A stretch of DNA of 5,990 bases from an uncultured Oscillospiraceae bacterium. Lineage in GTDB: Bacteria > Bacillota > Clostridia > Oscillospirales > Oscillospiraceae. The stretch covers positions 1 through 5,990 of the forward strand of contig CAKTKM010000091.1 of assembly GCA_934569425.1 (NCBI GenBank), in the 5' to 3' direction. This document shows, in pieces, positions 1 through 5,882 of this stretch. The notes under the pieces are model-generated. The model was given only the letters and a program-made list of their open reading frames with translations, searched no databases and had not been told where the DNA came from. How positions within the stretch are numbered: the first letter of the stretch is position 1; each line of letters begins with the position of its first letter. The position numbers were made by a program, and so were the translations under genes.

Positions 1-353
<353 letters not shown>

Positions 354-354
354 A

Positions 355-546
355 TCAGCAGGGACGCTCCGGGATGATGATGGCGGCGATGATATAGGCC
401 AGCAGTCCGCTGCCGCCCAGCAGGCTGAACAGCACCCAGCCCAGACGCACCAGCGTGGGGTCGATATTGAAATAGTCCGCAATGCCGGAGCAGACGCCTG
501 CCAGCATCTTGTTTTCCGTGCTGCGGTACAGCTTTTTTCCGTTCAT
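355..546 (-). CDS. Small PspC-domain membrane protein, 63 aa
   Basis: This is a complete single-domain PspC protein. In E. coli, PspC is an inner-membrane partner of the phage-shock response. The stand-alone short Firmicutes versions are presumed envelope-stress membrane proteins of unknown exact role. Visible hallmarks are the N-terminal KKLYRSTENKMLAGVCSGIA (about residues 4-23), then DYFNIDPTLVRLGWVLF, and a hydrophobic helix LLGGSGLLAYIIAAIIIP (about 43-60) ending in ERPC. I chose the ATG at 546 because AGGAG lies 8 nt upstream (555-559). An in-frame TTG at 564 would add six residues but has no such site and lies on the end of grpE. The gene begins 14 bp after the grpE stop and ends 53 bp before dnaK, so it should be co-transcribed with the heat-shock genes. 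Its position inside hrcA-grpE-dnaK is unusual. Family assignment is firm; function is inferred. Confidence 0.9.
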   Translation of the reverse strand: MNGKKLYRSTENKMLAGVCSGIADYFNIDPTLVRLGWVLFSLLGGSGLLAYIIAAIIIPERPC

Positions 547-560
547 AAAAGGCGCTCCTT

Positions 561-1142
561 TCAATTGGCTACCTTCACCATGGCGAAGCGCAGCACCTTG
601 TCGCCCAGCATGAAGCCCTTCTGAAAGACCTCCACCACCGTGTTCTCTCCGGCGGCCTCGTCCTCGATATGCATGACGGCGTTGTGCTTCTCCGGATCAA
701 AGGGCTGGTGCAGCGCCTCGATCTCCGTGACGCCCAGCTTGGTCAGCACTTCGGCAAACTGCCGCAGGATCAGCTCCAGTCCCTGACGGTGGACGTCCGC
801 CTCGTCATACTGGGCAATGCCCCGCTCCAGATTGTCGTAGACCGCCAGCAGCGGCTTGATGGTATCCGCCTTGGCGTCGCCATAGAGGCTCTCCTTCTCC
901 TTGGCGGTGCGCTTGCGGTAGTTGTCGTACTCCGCTGCCAGACGCAGGTACTTGTCGTTGACCTCCGTCACCAGCTTGGCAAGCCCCTCCATCTTCTCCA
1001 TCTGCTCTTTCGTAACGGTGAAGGTCTCGGGAGCGGTCTCCTCGGCGGGGGGCTCCGTGGTTTCTGTTTCCTCCGTCACAGGCGCCGTGGCTTCCTTTTC
1101 CGGCTCCTGCGCGGGATTTTCTTTTTTCTTCTTATCGCTCAT
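561..1142 (-). CDS. grpE: Nucleotide exchange factor GrpE, 193 aa
   Basis: GrpE is the homodimeric co-chaperone that releases ADP from DnaK and resets its substrate cycle in the cytoplasm. Residues 1-45 are a low-complexity, Glu/Thr/Pro-rich, probably disordered tail. A long helical region follows (about 46-110), with LRLAAEYDNYRKRTAKEKE and VYDNLERGI, matching the dimeric coiled coil. The C-terminal beta domain (about 135-193) carries FDPEKHNAVMHIED and VVEVFQKGFMLGDKVLRFAMVKV, the conserved GrpE signature region that contacts DnaK. The length is normal for Firmicutes. The ATG at 1140-1142 overlaps the hrcA stop in the ATGA arrangement, and AGGAG at 1154-1158 lies 11 nt upstream inside hrcA, so the two are probably translationally coupled. 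Identification is very sure. Confidence 0.97.
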   Translation of the reverse strand: MSDKKKKENPAQEPEKEATAPVTEETETTEPPAEETAPETFTVTKEQMEKMEGLAKLVTEVNDKYLRLAAEYDNYRKRTAKEKESLYGDAKADTIKPLLAVYDNLERGIAQYDEADVHRQGLELILRQFAEVLTKLGVTEIEALHQPFDPEKHNAVMHIEDEAAGENTVVEVFQKGFMLGDKVLRFAMVKVAN

Positions 1143-2188
1143 GGCGTATCATTCTCCTTTGGGGGAAGTTGGTGCTTTCCGAACATACGGGTCAGGCTCT
1201 CGGCAAAGTAGCTGAGGCGGGCGGCCACGGCGGCGTAATCCATACGGGTGGGGCCTACCACGCCCACAAGGCCCCGCATGCCGTCGCCGATGTCGTAGCT
1301 GGCCACCACCACGCTGCTCTCCTTCAGGGCGTCGTTGACATTTTCCGGCCCGATGAGGATCTGCATGGCACTGCCATCGGCAGGCACCGGCAGCTGCTCC
1401 TTGCTGTCCACCATAAAGTGCATCAGGTCGTGGGCCTTATCGATGTCCCGGAACTCGGGGAATTTCAGCAGCTGGCTGGCGCCGTTGGTGAACACCTGAT
1501 GCTCCTGCGTCTCCTTCAGCAGCTCGCCGGCGTACTCCACCACCTGATTCAGCAGTAAGAACCACTCTCCGCTGACCTGATCCGACAGGTTCATCAAATG
1601 GGCGTTCATCTCGCCGGAGGCGATGCCGGTAAAATGGGTGTTCAGCAGGTGGCTGATCTGGGGGAGCATCTCCGCCGTCAGCGGCAGGGTCAGCCGCGTC
1701 AGACGGCTTTTCACCCGGCTGTCCGACAGCATCACCACCGCGATAACGGAGGTCTCATCCACGGCGATCAGCTCGAAGCGCCGCACGGTGGCCTCGGTCA
1801 CATGATCCGCCACGGCATAGGTGGGATACTCCACGAAGGAGGAGACCATCTGCCCCGTCTTGGCGATCACCTGATCGGTACCCTTCAGCTCCTGCCGCAG
1901 GGTGTCGTTGATGCGCTCCGCCTCTTCTTCGGAGAGGGGCTTGCGCTCCATCAGCTCGTTGACGTACAGCCGGTAGCCCAAGGGGGACGGGATCCGTCCG
2001 GCACTGGTATGGGGCTGCTCCAGATACCCCAGATCGCTCAGCTCCGCCAGCTCGTTGCGCACCGTGGCAGAGCTGACCTTTTCCGGCATCCGCTCCGCAA
2101 TGGCTTTGGAACCCAGCGGCTCGGCGGTGTCGATGTAGCTCTCCACCACGATCTTCAGTATTTGCTTTTTTCTGGCTGTCAGTTCCAT
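1139..2188 (-). CDS. hrcA: Heat-inducible transcriptional repressor HrcA, 349 aa
   Basis: HrcA is the dimeric repressor of class I heat-shock operons. It binds CIRCE and needs GroEL to stay active, so chaperone shortage derepresses the operon. The N-terminal winged helix (about residues 1-75) starts MELTARKKQILKIVVESYI. It continues through GSKAIAERM and SSATVRNELAELSDLGYLEQ, the recognition region, to HTSAGRIPSPLGYRLYV, the family hallmark. The GAF-like and dimerisation part follows, ending with ILIGPEN, GLVGVVGPTRMDY and an ARLSYFAESLTRMF helix. I start at the ATG at 2186-2188, which has CGGAG (2196-2200) 7 nt upstream and gives the family-typical MELTxRK start. A GTG at 2210-2212 would add eight residues but lies inside the CIRCE left arm and has no ribosome site. 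It is the first gene of the operon, and the CIRCE just upstream implies autoregulation. Confidence 0.97.
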   Translation of the reverse strand: MELTARKKQILKIVVESYIDTAEPLGSKAIAERMPEKVSSATVRNELAELSDLGYLEQPHTSAGRIPSPLGYRLYVNELMERKPLSEEEAERINDTLRQELKGTDQVIAKTGQMVSSFVEYPTYAVADHVTEATVRRFELIAVDETSVIAVVMLSDSRVKSRLTRLTLPLTAEMLPQISHLLNTHFTGIASGEMNAHLMNLSDQVSGEWFLLLNQVVEYAGELLKETQEHQVFTNGASQLLKFPEFRDIDKAHDLMHFMVDSKEQLPVPADGSAMQILIGPENVNDALKESSVVVASYDIGDGMRGLVGVVGPTRMDYAAVAARLSYFAESLTRMFGKHQLPPKENDTP

Positions 2189-2195
2189 GTCGTTT

Positions 2196-2200
2196 CTCCG
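2196..2200 (-). promoter_or_regulatory. Ribosome binding site deciding the hrcA start
   Basis: CGGAG on the minus strand lies 7 nt before the ATG at 2188, directly after the CIRCE. It supports the shorter HrcA start over the GTG within the operator. Confidence 0.75.
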
Positions 2201-2201
2201 T

Positions 2202-2228
2202 TTAGCACTCACTGTCCCCGAGTGCTAA
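2202..2228 (-). promoter_or_regulatory. CIRCE operator (HrcA binding site)
   Basis: This is a perfect inverted repeat: TTAGCACTC (2202-2210), nine spacer bases, then GAGTGCTAA (2220-2228). Arms and spacing equal the canonical CIRCE consensus without a mismatch. It begins 3 bp downstream of the -10 box and covers the expected transcription start. HrcA bound here would block initiation, and the transcript would also carry the repeat as a hairpin at its 5' end, just before the hrcA ribosome site. Confidence 0.98.
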
Positions 2229-2231
2229 ATC

Positions 2232-2260
2232 AGTGTACCACCGCCGGGTCGGAATGTCAA
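2232..2260 (-). promoter_or_regulatory. Sigma-A promoter of the hrcA-grpE-pspC-dnaK operon
   Basis: On the minus strand TTGACA (2255-2260, perfect -35) is followed by 17 bp and TACACT (2232-2237, -10). A TGG directly before the -10 gives an extended -10. The predicted start falls about 7 nt further on, inside the CIRCE. This is a strong vegetative promoter whose activity would be set by HrcA, not by an alternative sigma factor. Confidence 0.92.
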
Positions 2261-2300
2261 TAGGGGGAGAGTTGAATTATTTGTGAACAAGTGCAGGCGC

Positions 2301-2324
2301 TGCCGTTTGTTGCCGTTTGTTGCC
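2301..2324. repeat. Short 10-bp tandem repeat
   Basis: TGCCGTTTGT occurs twice in a row (2301-2310 and 2311-2320), followed by a partial third unit TGCC. It lies in non-coding DNA about 40 bp upstream of the heat-shock promoter -35. No function can be read from it; replication slippage is the simplest origin. Confidence 0.6.
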
Positions 2325-2346
2325 CTTTCCCGGTGCAGAAACGGTA

Positions 2347-2394
2347 CATAAAAGGGCGTTATCGGGGCATAAAGAGCAGTTATGGGGACATAAA
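2347..2394. repeat. Phased 21-bp repeat between terminator and heat-shock promoter
   Basis: CATAAA recurs at 2347, 2368 and 2389, exactly 21 bp apart. The first two units match well beyond the core (CATAAAAGGGCGTTATCGGGG against CATAAAGAGCAGTTATGGGGA). The third is truncated where it runs into the terminator hairpin. The spacing equals two helical turns, so a phased protein-binding array is conceivable; a simple tandem duplication is equally possible. No gene reads convincingly through it. Confidence 0.55.
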
Positions 2395-2422
2395 AAACCC
2401 TCCCCGGATGGGGAGGGTTTTT
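2392..2422 (-). terminator. Intrinsic terminator after the SipW-type gene, T-runs on both sides
   Basis: A perfect 8-bp stem CCCTCCCC (2398-2405) pairs with GGGGAGGG (2410-2417) around the tetraloop GGAT. Read on the minus strand it is followed by TTTTTT (2392-2397), so it ends the gene stopping at 2491. Read on the plus strand it is followed by TTTTT (2418-2422), so it could also stop transcription from the opposite side. It insulates the heat-shock promoter from upstream transcription. Confidence 0.9.
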
Positions 2423-2490
2423 GGGGTGGAATTCTTTAGCGCGCAAACGCTGTATTCCCCTCTTGTCAAAAGGAAATGGCAGACTACTCT

Positions 2491-4089
2491 TTACTGCGTA
2501 ACATTGCAGCGACTCTCCACTTCGCCGATATTTTCGGTAGTATCGATCGTGCCGGAGAAAGTGTTTTCGTTGCAAGTGCCGACAGTGGCATTCCAGTTGC
2601 CCACGATCTTGCCGATAACGAAATTATCCTTGCCGCTGATCAGGTTTTCGCCCTTTACGGTCACGCCGGTGAGGATGTTTCCGGTAACGGATGTATGCTG
2701 GTCGTTGCTGTTGCAGATATAGCCTACAATACCACCGACTTTATAGCGCCCGCTGACAGTGCAGTTTTCCACGGTGCAGTCGGTGACGCTGCCGTAGTTG
2801 TAGCCCACAATAGCGCCGGTATACTTACCGCCGGTGACGGAGGAATTGCGGACTGTCACATTCGTAATTACCGCATTGGCATCAGAAGAAACGATGCCGG
2901 CGGCATTCTCTGTGCCATTGGGAGCAACCACCTTGATGTTTTCCACTACCAGATTGGAAATACCTTGGTTACCGCCCACAAACAGGCCTGTATTACCCGT
3001 GCCGGTATAGTTGATGGTCGCATTCTTAATGGTGTGGCCTTGGCCGTCAAAGGTAAAGTTCTTCATATTGCCAAAACCGTTGGGGAGAGTAAGTCCCTGC
3101 AGATCGATGTCTGCATCCAGCACGATATGACGGGCACAGGAACCGCCATACCAGATGCTGGTGTGCTGCCAGCCATCATCGGGAACTTTCGCATAAGCAG
3201 CCGCCGGATCCAGCACATAGGCAAAGTACAGCAGAGACTCAGCATCCTTGATGGTGATGGTGCCGGTTTTGCCATTATTGCTGTCAAATTCGTTATTCCT
3301 GTATTCGGTCACAACAAAACCGTCAGGTTTAGTAGATGCGTCTGCCGCATAGGTCTTTTTCAGTTCATTGATCACGACCGGATACTCGGCATCCTGATCG
3401 TAGGTATTGTTGAAGCTGTCATACTCGCTGTTGAGCTGCGTGGCGTAAACGGTGATGGTGATGCCGTCCAGCGTCAGATTCTGGTAGTCGTTGCCTGCGG
3501 TGGTCTGCATGGTACCCATGATGTAATAGGTGTCAGGACCGACAGCGTTCGTGTTGGCCATTTTGCCTTCAAAGGTTGCAAGATTGACGACATCCTTGAT
3601 TGTACCGTTCTCATTCATTGTCACCATCGAGAAGTCGATGACATCCAGCAGGCTCTTGCTGGGAGTGGCTTCGGCACCGACTTTGCCGTTGGTGATGTTG
3701 TCCTTGTTGATCTCAGCCTTCCATTTCAGCGCCAGATTGCCGGCATTCTTGATCTTGAAGCCCTGCGTCAGGAATCTTGCGCCCGGCTCCCAAAGAGGCT
3801 TGTTTTCATCCGTGATGGTGGTAAGCGTAGTAGTCTCAGTACCTTCGCCTTTGACCTGCTGTGTCCAAGCCAGCTTGCTGCCTTCGCCAGTCAGGCTTAC
3901 ATATTTGCCTTCTACTTGCTCCGCTGCTACGATGTCCACGTCCAGATTACCTGCTACGATCTTGTTGACGCCGGTGCTGGCGGTGTCGGTAAACCACGCG
4001 AAGGTGGAGCCGATCAGCATGACCAGACACAGGCAGATGGCCAGAATACTGGTCAGCAATGCGCGTTTGGTGGCTCGTTTGTTTGACAT
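2491..4089 (-). CDS. Exported SipW-type signal peptide protein, TasA/camelysin-like with GLUG-like beta-helix C-terminus, 532 aa
   Basis: This is probably a secreted or surface protein of the TasA/camelysin type. Residues 1-10 are basic (MSNKRATKRA) and 11-31 are a hydrophobic segment ending STFAWFTDT, the hallmark of signal peptides cut by the SipW-type ER-like signal peptidase, most likely after Ala31. The mature N-terminal half (about 32-240) has VNKIVAGNLDVDI, a WEPGARFLTQGFKIKNAGNLALKW strand pair and AGNDYQNLTLDGI...VYATQ...DSF, all familiar in this family. Residues about 270-532 are a repetitive beta-rich region with IVLDADIDL, NFTFDGQGHTIKN, TGLFVGG, TGAIVGYNYGSVTDCTVENC and VGGIVGY, resembling GLUG repeats of a beta-helix. 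I start at ATG 4089, where GGGGAGG lies upstream; a frame extension of 76 codons crosses hairpin-rich DNA and lacks coding character. It appears monocistronic, and no sipW peptidase lies in the window. Base composition looks less GC-rich than its neighbours. It may be fibre-forming or adhesive, but the role is inferred. Confidence 0.9.
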   Translation of the reverse strand: MSNKRATKRALLTSILAICLCLVMLIGSTFAWFTDTASTGVNKIVAGNLDVDIVAAEQVEGKYVSLTGEGSKLAWTQQVKGEGTETTTLTTITDENKPLWEPGARFLTQGFKIKNAGNLALKWKAEINKDNITNGKVGAEATPSKSLLDVIDFSMVTMNENGTIKDVVNLATFEGKMANTNAVGPDTYYIMGTMQTTAGNDYQNLTLDGITITVYATQLNSEYDSFNNTYDQDAEYPVVINELKKTYAADASTKPDGFVVTEYRNNEFDSNNGKTGTITIKDAESLLYFAYVLDPAAAYAKVPDDGWQHTSIWYGGSCARHIVLDADIDLQGLTLPNGFGNMKNFTFDGQGHTIKNATINYTGTGNTGLFVGGNQGISNLVVENIKVVAPNGTENAAGIVSSDANAVITNVTVRNSSVTGGKYTGAIVGYNYGSVTDCTVENCTVSGRYKVGGIVGYICNSNDQHTSVTGNILTGVTVKGENLISGKDNFVIGKIVGNWNATVGTCNENTFSGTIDTTENIGEVESRCNVTQ

Positions 4090-4099
4090 GGGTATGTAT

Positions 4100-4106
4100 C
4101 CTCCCC
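4100..4106 (-). promoter_or_regulatory. Ribosome binding site of the SipW-type gene
   Basis: GGGGAGG on the minus strand lies 10 nt before the ATG at 4089. It fixes the start directly before the basic end of the signal peptide and argues against the longer open frame. Confidence 0.8.
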
Positions 4107-4192
4107 AAATAAAATATTTACCGGAGGGCAGAACGTCCCCGCGCCGGTATCCCGCGAAGACGCCGCGTATAAGCCTGACCCCTTGTCTGATG

Positions 4193-4226
4193 GGGCAGGC
4201 AGGGAAAGCGACTACCCTGCCTGCCC
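4193..4226 (-). promoter_or_regulatory. Perfect 12-bp GC-rich hairpin in the leader of the SipW-type gene
   Basis: GGGCAGGCAGGG (4193-4204) and CCCTGCCTGCCC (4215-4226) are perfect reverse complements around a 10-nt loop. No T-run follows on either strand, so it is not an ordinary intrinsic terminator. It would lie about 100 nt before the start codon in the transcript. A neighbouring CCCC (4179-4182) could compete for part of the left arm (GGGG at 4192-4195). An RNA stability or regulatory element is an inference. Confidence 0.65.
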
Positions 4227-4290
4227 GTTTCCCGGGGAGGCCAGACACACAAAGGCCGCAGCGCGCACCGCAGCCGTCATGCCGCCAGCA

Positions 4291-4354
4291 ACAGGAATGG
4301 TTTTTGCGCTTTTGCAAGAAAGAAAGCGCAAAAAAAGCCTATAGGCTTTCCTGT
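4291..4354 (-). promoter_or_regulatory. Predicted three-way-junction structure at the 5' end of the leader
   Basis: Three nested dyads fit together. An outer helix pairs ACAGGAA (4291-4297) with TTCCTGT (4348-4354). Inside it, TTTTTGCGCTTT (4301-4312) pairs with AAAGCGCAAAAA (4323-4334), and AGCC (4336-4339) pairs with GGCT (4344-4347) around TATA. The last hairpin is the core of a perfect 16-bp palindrome (4334-4349). On the minus strand that hairpin is followed by a T-run, so it also resembles a weak terminator or attenuator. The element would start within about 6-10 nt of the predicted transcript start. I recognise no known riboswitch class in it. Confidence 0.55.
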
Positions 4355-4366
4355 ATAGACAAGTTC

Positions 4367-4394
4367 AGTTTACCACTTTTCAGGAAAATTGCAA
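4367..4394 (-). promoter_or_regulatory. Candidate promoter of the SipW-type gene
   Basis: On the minus strand TTGCAA (4389-4394) is followed by 16 bp and TAAACT (4367-4372), with TGG before the -10 as an extended -10 motif. Each hexamer matches the consensus at 4 of 6 positions. It is the best sigma-A-like candidate I found upstream of the gene and implies a leader of about 270 nt. Alternative starts closer to the gene cannot be excluded. Confidence 0.5.
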
Positions 4395-4416
4395 GTGCTT
4401 TCCCCGTTTGCGAAAA

Positions 4417-4438
4417 ATTTTGTGAGAAACGACAAAAT
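4417..4438. promoter_or_regulatory. Inverted repeat upstream of the candidate promoter, possible operator
   Basis: ATTTTGT (4417-4423) and ACAAAAT (4432-4438) are perfect reverse complements 8 bp apart. They sit 22 bp upstream of the -35 box of the candidate promoter. The size and spacing fit a dimeric regulator site, but the DNA is AT-rich and no regulator gene is adjacent. Confidence 0.35.
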
Positions 4439-4491
4439 ACGCGCATTCTTATTGGAAGTATCGTGTAAAAGCGGGAAAGGAACGAAAAGAA

Positions 4492-4530
4492 CACTCCCCC
4501 GGTCACGGATAAGCCGTGGCCGGGGGAGTG
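4492..4530 (-). terminator. Likely terminator after the XpaC-like gene, 17-bp stem
   Basis: CACTCCCCCGGTCACGG (4492-4508) pairs with CCGTGGCCGGGGGAGTG (4514-4530) around a 5-nt loop. There is one non-Watson-Crick position, G-U in the plus-strand RNA and A-C in the minus-strand RNA. On the minus strand the stem is followed by the U-rich TTCTTTTC, an imperfect but plausible tract, 62 bp after the stop at 4593. On the plus strand no T-run follows. Confidence 0.7.
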
Positions 4531-4553
4531 CTGCGGTACTCAAAATTTCTGCG

Positions 4554-4567
4554 CCGCCTTACGGCGG
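4554..4567. repeat. Small CCGCC/GGCGG hairpin
   Basis: CCGCC (4554-4558) and GGCGG (4563-4567) form a 5-bp GC hairpin around TTAC, between the XpaC-like stop and the larger terminator stem. On the minus strand AAATTTT follows 6 nt later. It may assist termination, but it is small enough to be chance in GC-rich DNA. Confidence 0.35.
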
Positions 4568-4592
4568 GATCGTTGTTCGCGCCGTGCCGCTT

Positions 4593-5882
4593 TTATTCGA
4601 TCTCCGTGTCCGGCATCTGCACGGCGGTGCCGCCATCCAGCCCAAAGTCATCGGCCACGGTGGAGGTATCCCGCTTCAGCATGGTCTCCATTACGCGGAT
4701 GTCGCTGTCAATATCCATGGCTGCGTCACGGTACAACTCGTCCAGCTGATGCTCGAAGCCAGCGATCACATTGTCCATGGTGTCCTGGATCCGGCTCTTG
4801 GCCTGATCCAGATTCTGCCCGCTGACACCCGCCTCCTCGAAATCGGCGTAGCTGTCCAGCAGCTTCTGGGTGGTGGGCAGATAGTAGTTCAGGAAGGTGT
4901 TGGCCTTCTCCTTCTTGGCAGGCTGCTCCTGAATGACCTTGAAGATCTGTCCGGTGACGATCTCCAGCCGGTCGATCTTGGCGCTGAGCACCGGGTCGTC
5001 GATACGGTCGTTGGCGCGGCGGATGTCCTGCAGCATCCCCTCATACCCCTCGGCACGGGGCTGCGCCATCACGTTCACCGGCGCGGCCGCCCGCTTTTGG
5101 GCAAAATAGGCGTTGGCGGCATCCTGCGAGCGGAACAGCATATTGTTGCCCTGATCCAAATAGGCATCGGGACCCCACATGCCCTTCTCGATCATCGCCT
5201 CCAGATCCCGCTCCGCCTTGCTCTCGCCCACGTCGGCGGCCTTCATGAGATGGGTCAGGGGGATGGCGTCACGGTCGCCCGCGCAAGCCAGATATTTGGC
5301 GTAGCGGCGCATTTTCCGCTTCATGGCGCCGCCGCCGAGCAGCAGCGACAGGCCGCCGGCCAGCAGACCGGCAGGATAGAACAGCTGCCGCAGGAAGTAC
5401 CACCATTCGCTGTATTGAATGGCATAGCCGAGGTCGTTGGCCGCCACGTTCAGCAGCGCCGCGCCGCCCAGTGCCGCCAGAATGATGCCGATGATCTTCA
5501 TGGCCTTGGCGCCGCCGGCGGAGGCCTTGGGCGTCCTGGTGACGTTTTTGATGGTCTTGGGCGCTTTGGACACCTGCTGAGCGGTTTGCGCCTGCTGCCG
5601 GGTGTTTTGCAGGGTCTTCTGCTGCTCCTGCGCCTTGGCGCGGATGTGCGCCGCCGTATCCGACGCCGCCTTCTTCACCCGCTGGGGATCGTCCGTCAGC
5701 TTCTTGATCAGCAGGATCAGTCCCACCGGCCACGCCACAAAGAACATGACCACGATCAGGATCCACGCGCCCAGATCGTTGTCCTGCTGCCCGTTGGGCT
5801 TGTTGGGTACCGGCGGCTTCCGCTGCGGGTCACTGCTGTTTTCGTTTTTCGGATCGGACTGGTAGTTGTATTGATAGTCCAT
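4593..5882 (-). CDS. XpaC-like membrane protein (5-bromo-4-chloroindolyl phosphate hydrolysis family), 429 aa
   Basis: The family is named for a Bacillus protein linked to hydrolysis of the dye BCIP; its true cellular role is unknown and no catalytic motif can be pointed to. Residues 1-35 are Pro/Asn/Gln-rich and probably cytoplasmic. Membrane segments are likely at about 38-60 (LGAWILIVVMFFVAWPVGLI), 128-148 and 165-185. Residues about 62-110 are a charged Gln-rich helical linker. Residues 192-255 (RYAKYLACAGDRDAIPLTHL, then AERDLEAMIEKGMW and AYLDQGNNMLF) resemble a winged-helix-like module often found in such proteins. The C-terminal part (about 278-405) is helical, with TFLNYYLPTTQKLLDSYADFE, the family hallmark. 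The ATG overlaps the previous stop by one base (TAATG) and has AAGGGGG 7 nt upstream, so it is the second or later gene of an operon. Its frequent partner TelA is not visible. The family call is fairly sure; function is open. Confidence 0.85.
   Translation of the reverse strand: MDYQYNYQSDPKNENSSDPQRKPPVPNKPNGQQDNDLGAWILIVVMFFVAWPVGLILLIKKLTDDPQRVKKAASDTAAHIRAKAQEQQKTLQNTRQQAQTAQQVSKAPKTIKNVTRTPKASAGGAKAMKIIGIILAALGGAALLNVAANDLGYAIQYSEWWYFLRQLFYPAGLLAGGLSLLLGGGAMKRKMRRYAKYLACAGDRDAIPLTHLMKAADVGESKAERDLEAMIEKGMWGPDAYLDQGNNMLFRSQDAANAYFAQKRAAAPVNVMAQPRAEGYEGMLQDIRRANDRIDDPVLSAKIDRLEIVTGQIFKVIQEQPAKKEKANTFLNYYLPTTQKLLDSYADFEEAGVSGQNLDQAKSRIQDTMDNVIAGFEHQLDELYRDAAMDIDSDIRVMETMLKRDTSTVADDFGLDGGTAVQMPDTEIE

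Larger units (their letters stand above)
4090..4592. other. 500-bp intergenic region, no gene seen
   Basis: The stretch between the XpaC-like stop and the SipW-type start holds, from right to left, the terminator stem, an AT-rich region with an inverted repeat, the candidate promoter, the three-way-junction element and the GC hairpin. Several further short dyads (for example CCGG at 4121 and 4144, GGCC at 4239 and 4255) suggest extra folding of the leader. Open frames crossing it are rich in Cys, Arg and Pro, have no ribosome sites and look non-coding. Confidence 0.7.

Noticed and set aside
2189..2212. GTG-initiated longer HrcA
   Set aside because: The GTG lies inside the CIRCE left arm and has no ribosome site, while the ATG at 2188 has one at good spacing and matches the family start.
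1598..2263. 221-residue plus-strand open frame opposite hrcA
   Set aside because: It is antisense to a secure hrcA, His/Gln/Leu-rich and motif-free, and it crosses the CIRCE and promoter.
2225..2575. 116-residue minus-strand open frame with a YVPITALYAPITP repeat
   Set aside because: The peptide repeat only reflects the 21-bp DNA repeat. The frame runs through the terminator hairpin, overlaps the end of the SipW-type gene and reaches into the heat-shock promoter and CIRCE.
2476..4086. 536-residue plus-strand open frame opposite the SipW-type gene
   Set aside because: The minus strand has a ribosome site, a signal peptide and family motifs. The plus frame has no ribosome site or recognisable domain; its regularity mirrors the repeats of the real gene.
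4090..4317. N-terminal extension of the SipW-type protein by 76 residues
   Set aside because: It would bury the signal peptide inside the protein, is Cys/Arg/Gly-rich without motifs, crosses the stable hairpin at 4193-4226, and the ribosome site at 4100-4106 points to the ATG at 4089.
4291..4354. Transposon end, MITE or attachment site
   Set aside because: The dyads are nested and local, with no flanking direct repeats, no second copy in the window and no transposase or integrase. A leader RNA structure explains them better.
4090..4360. Known riboswitch such as a cyclic-di-GMP class
   Set aside because: I looked for the conserved cores of c-di-GMP and other familiar aptamers on the minus strand and saw none. 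A covariance-model search would be needed to exclude them fully.
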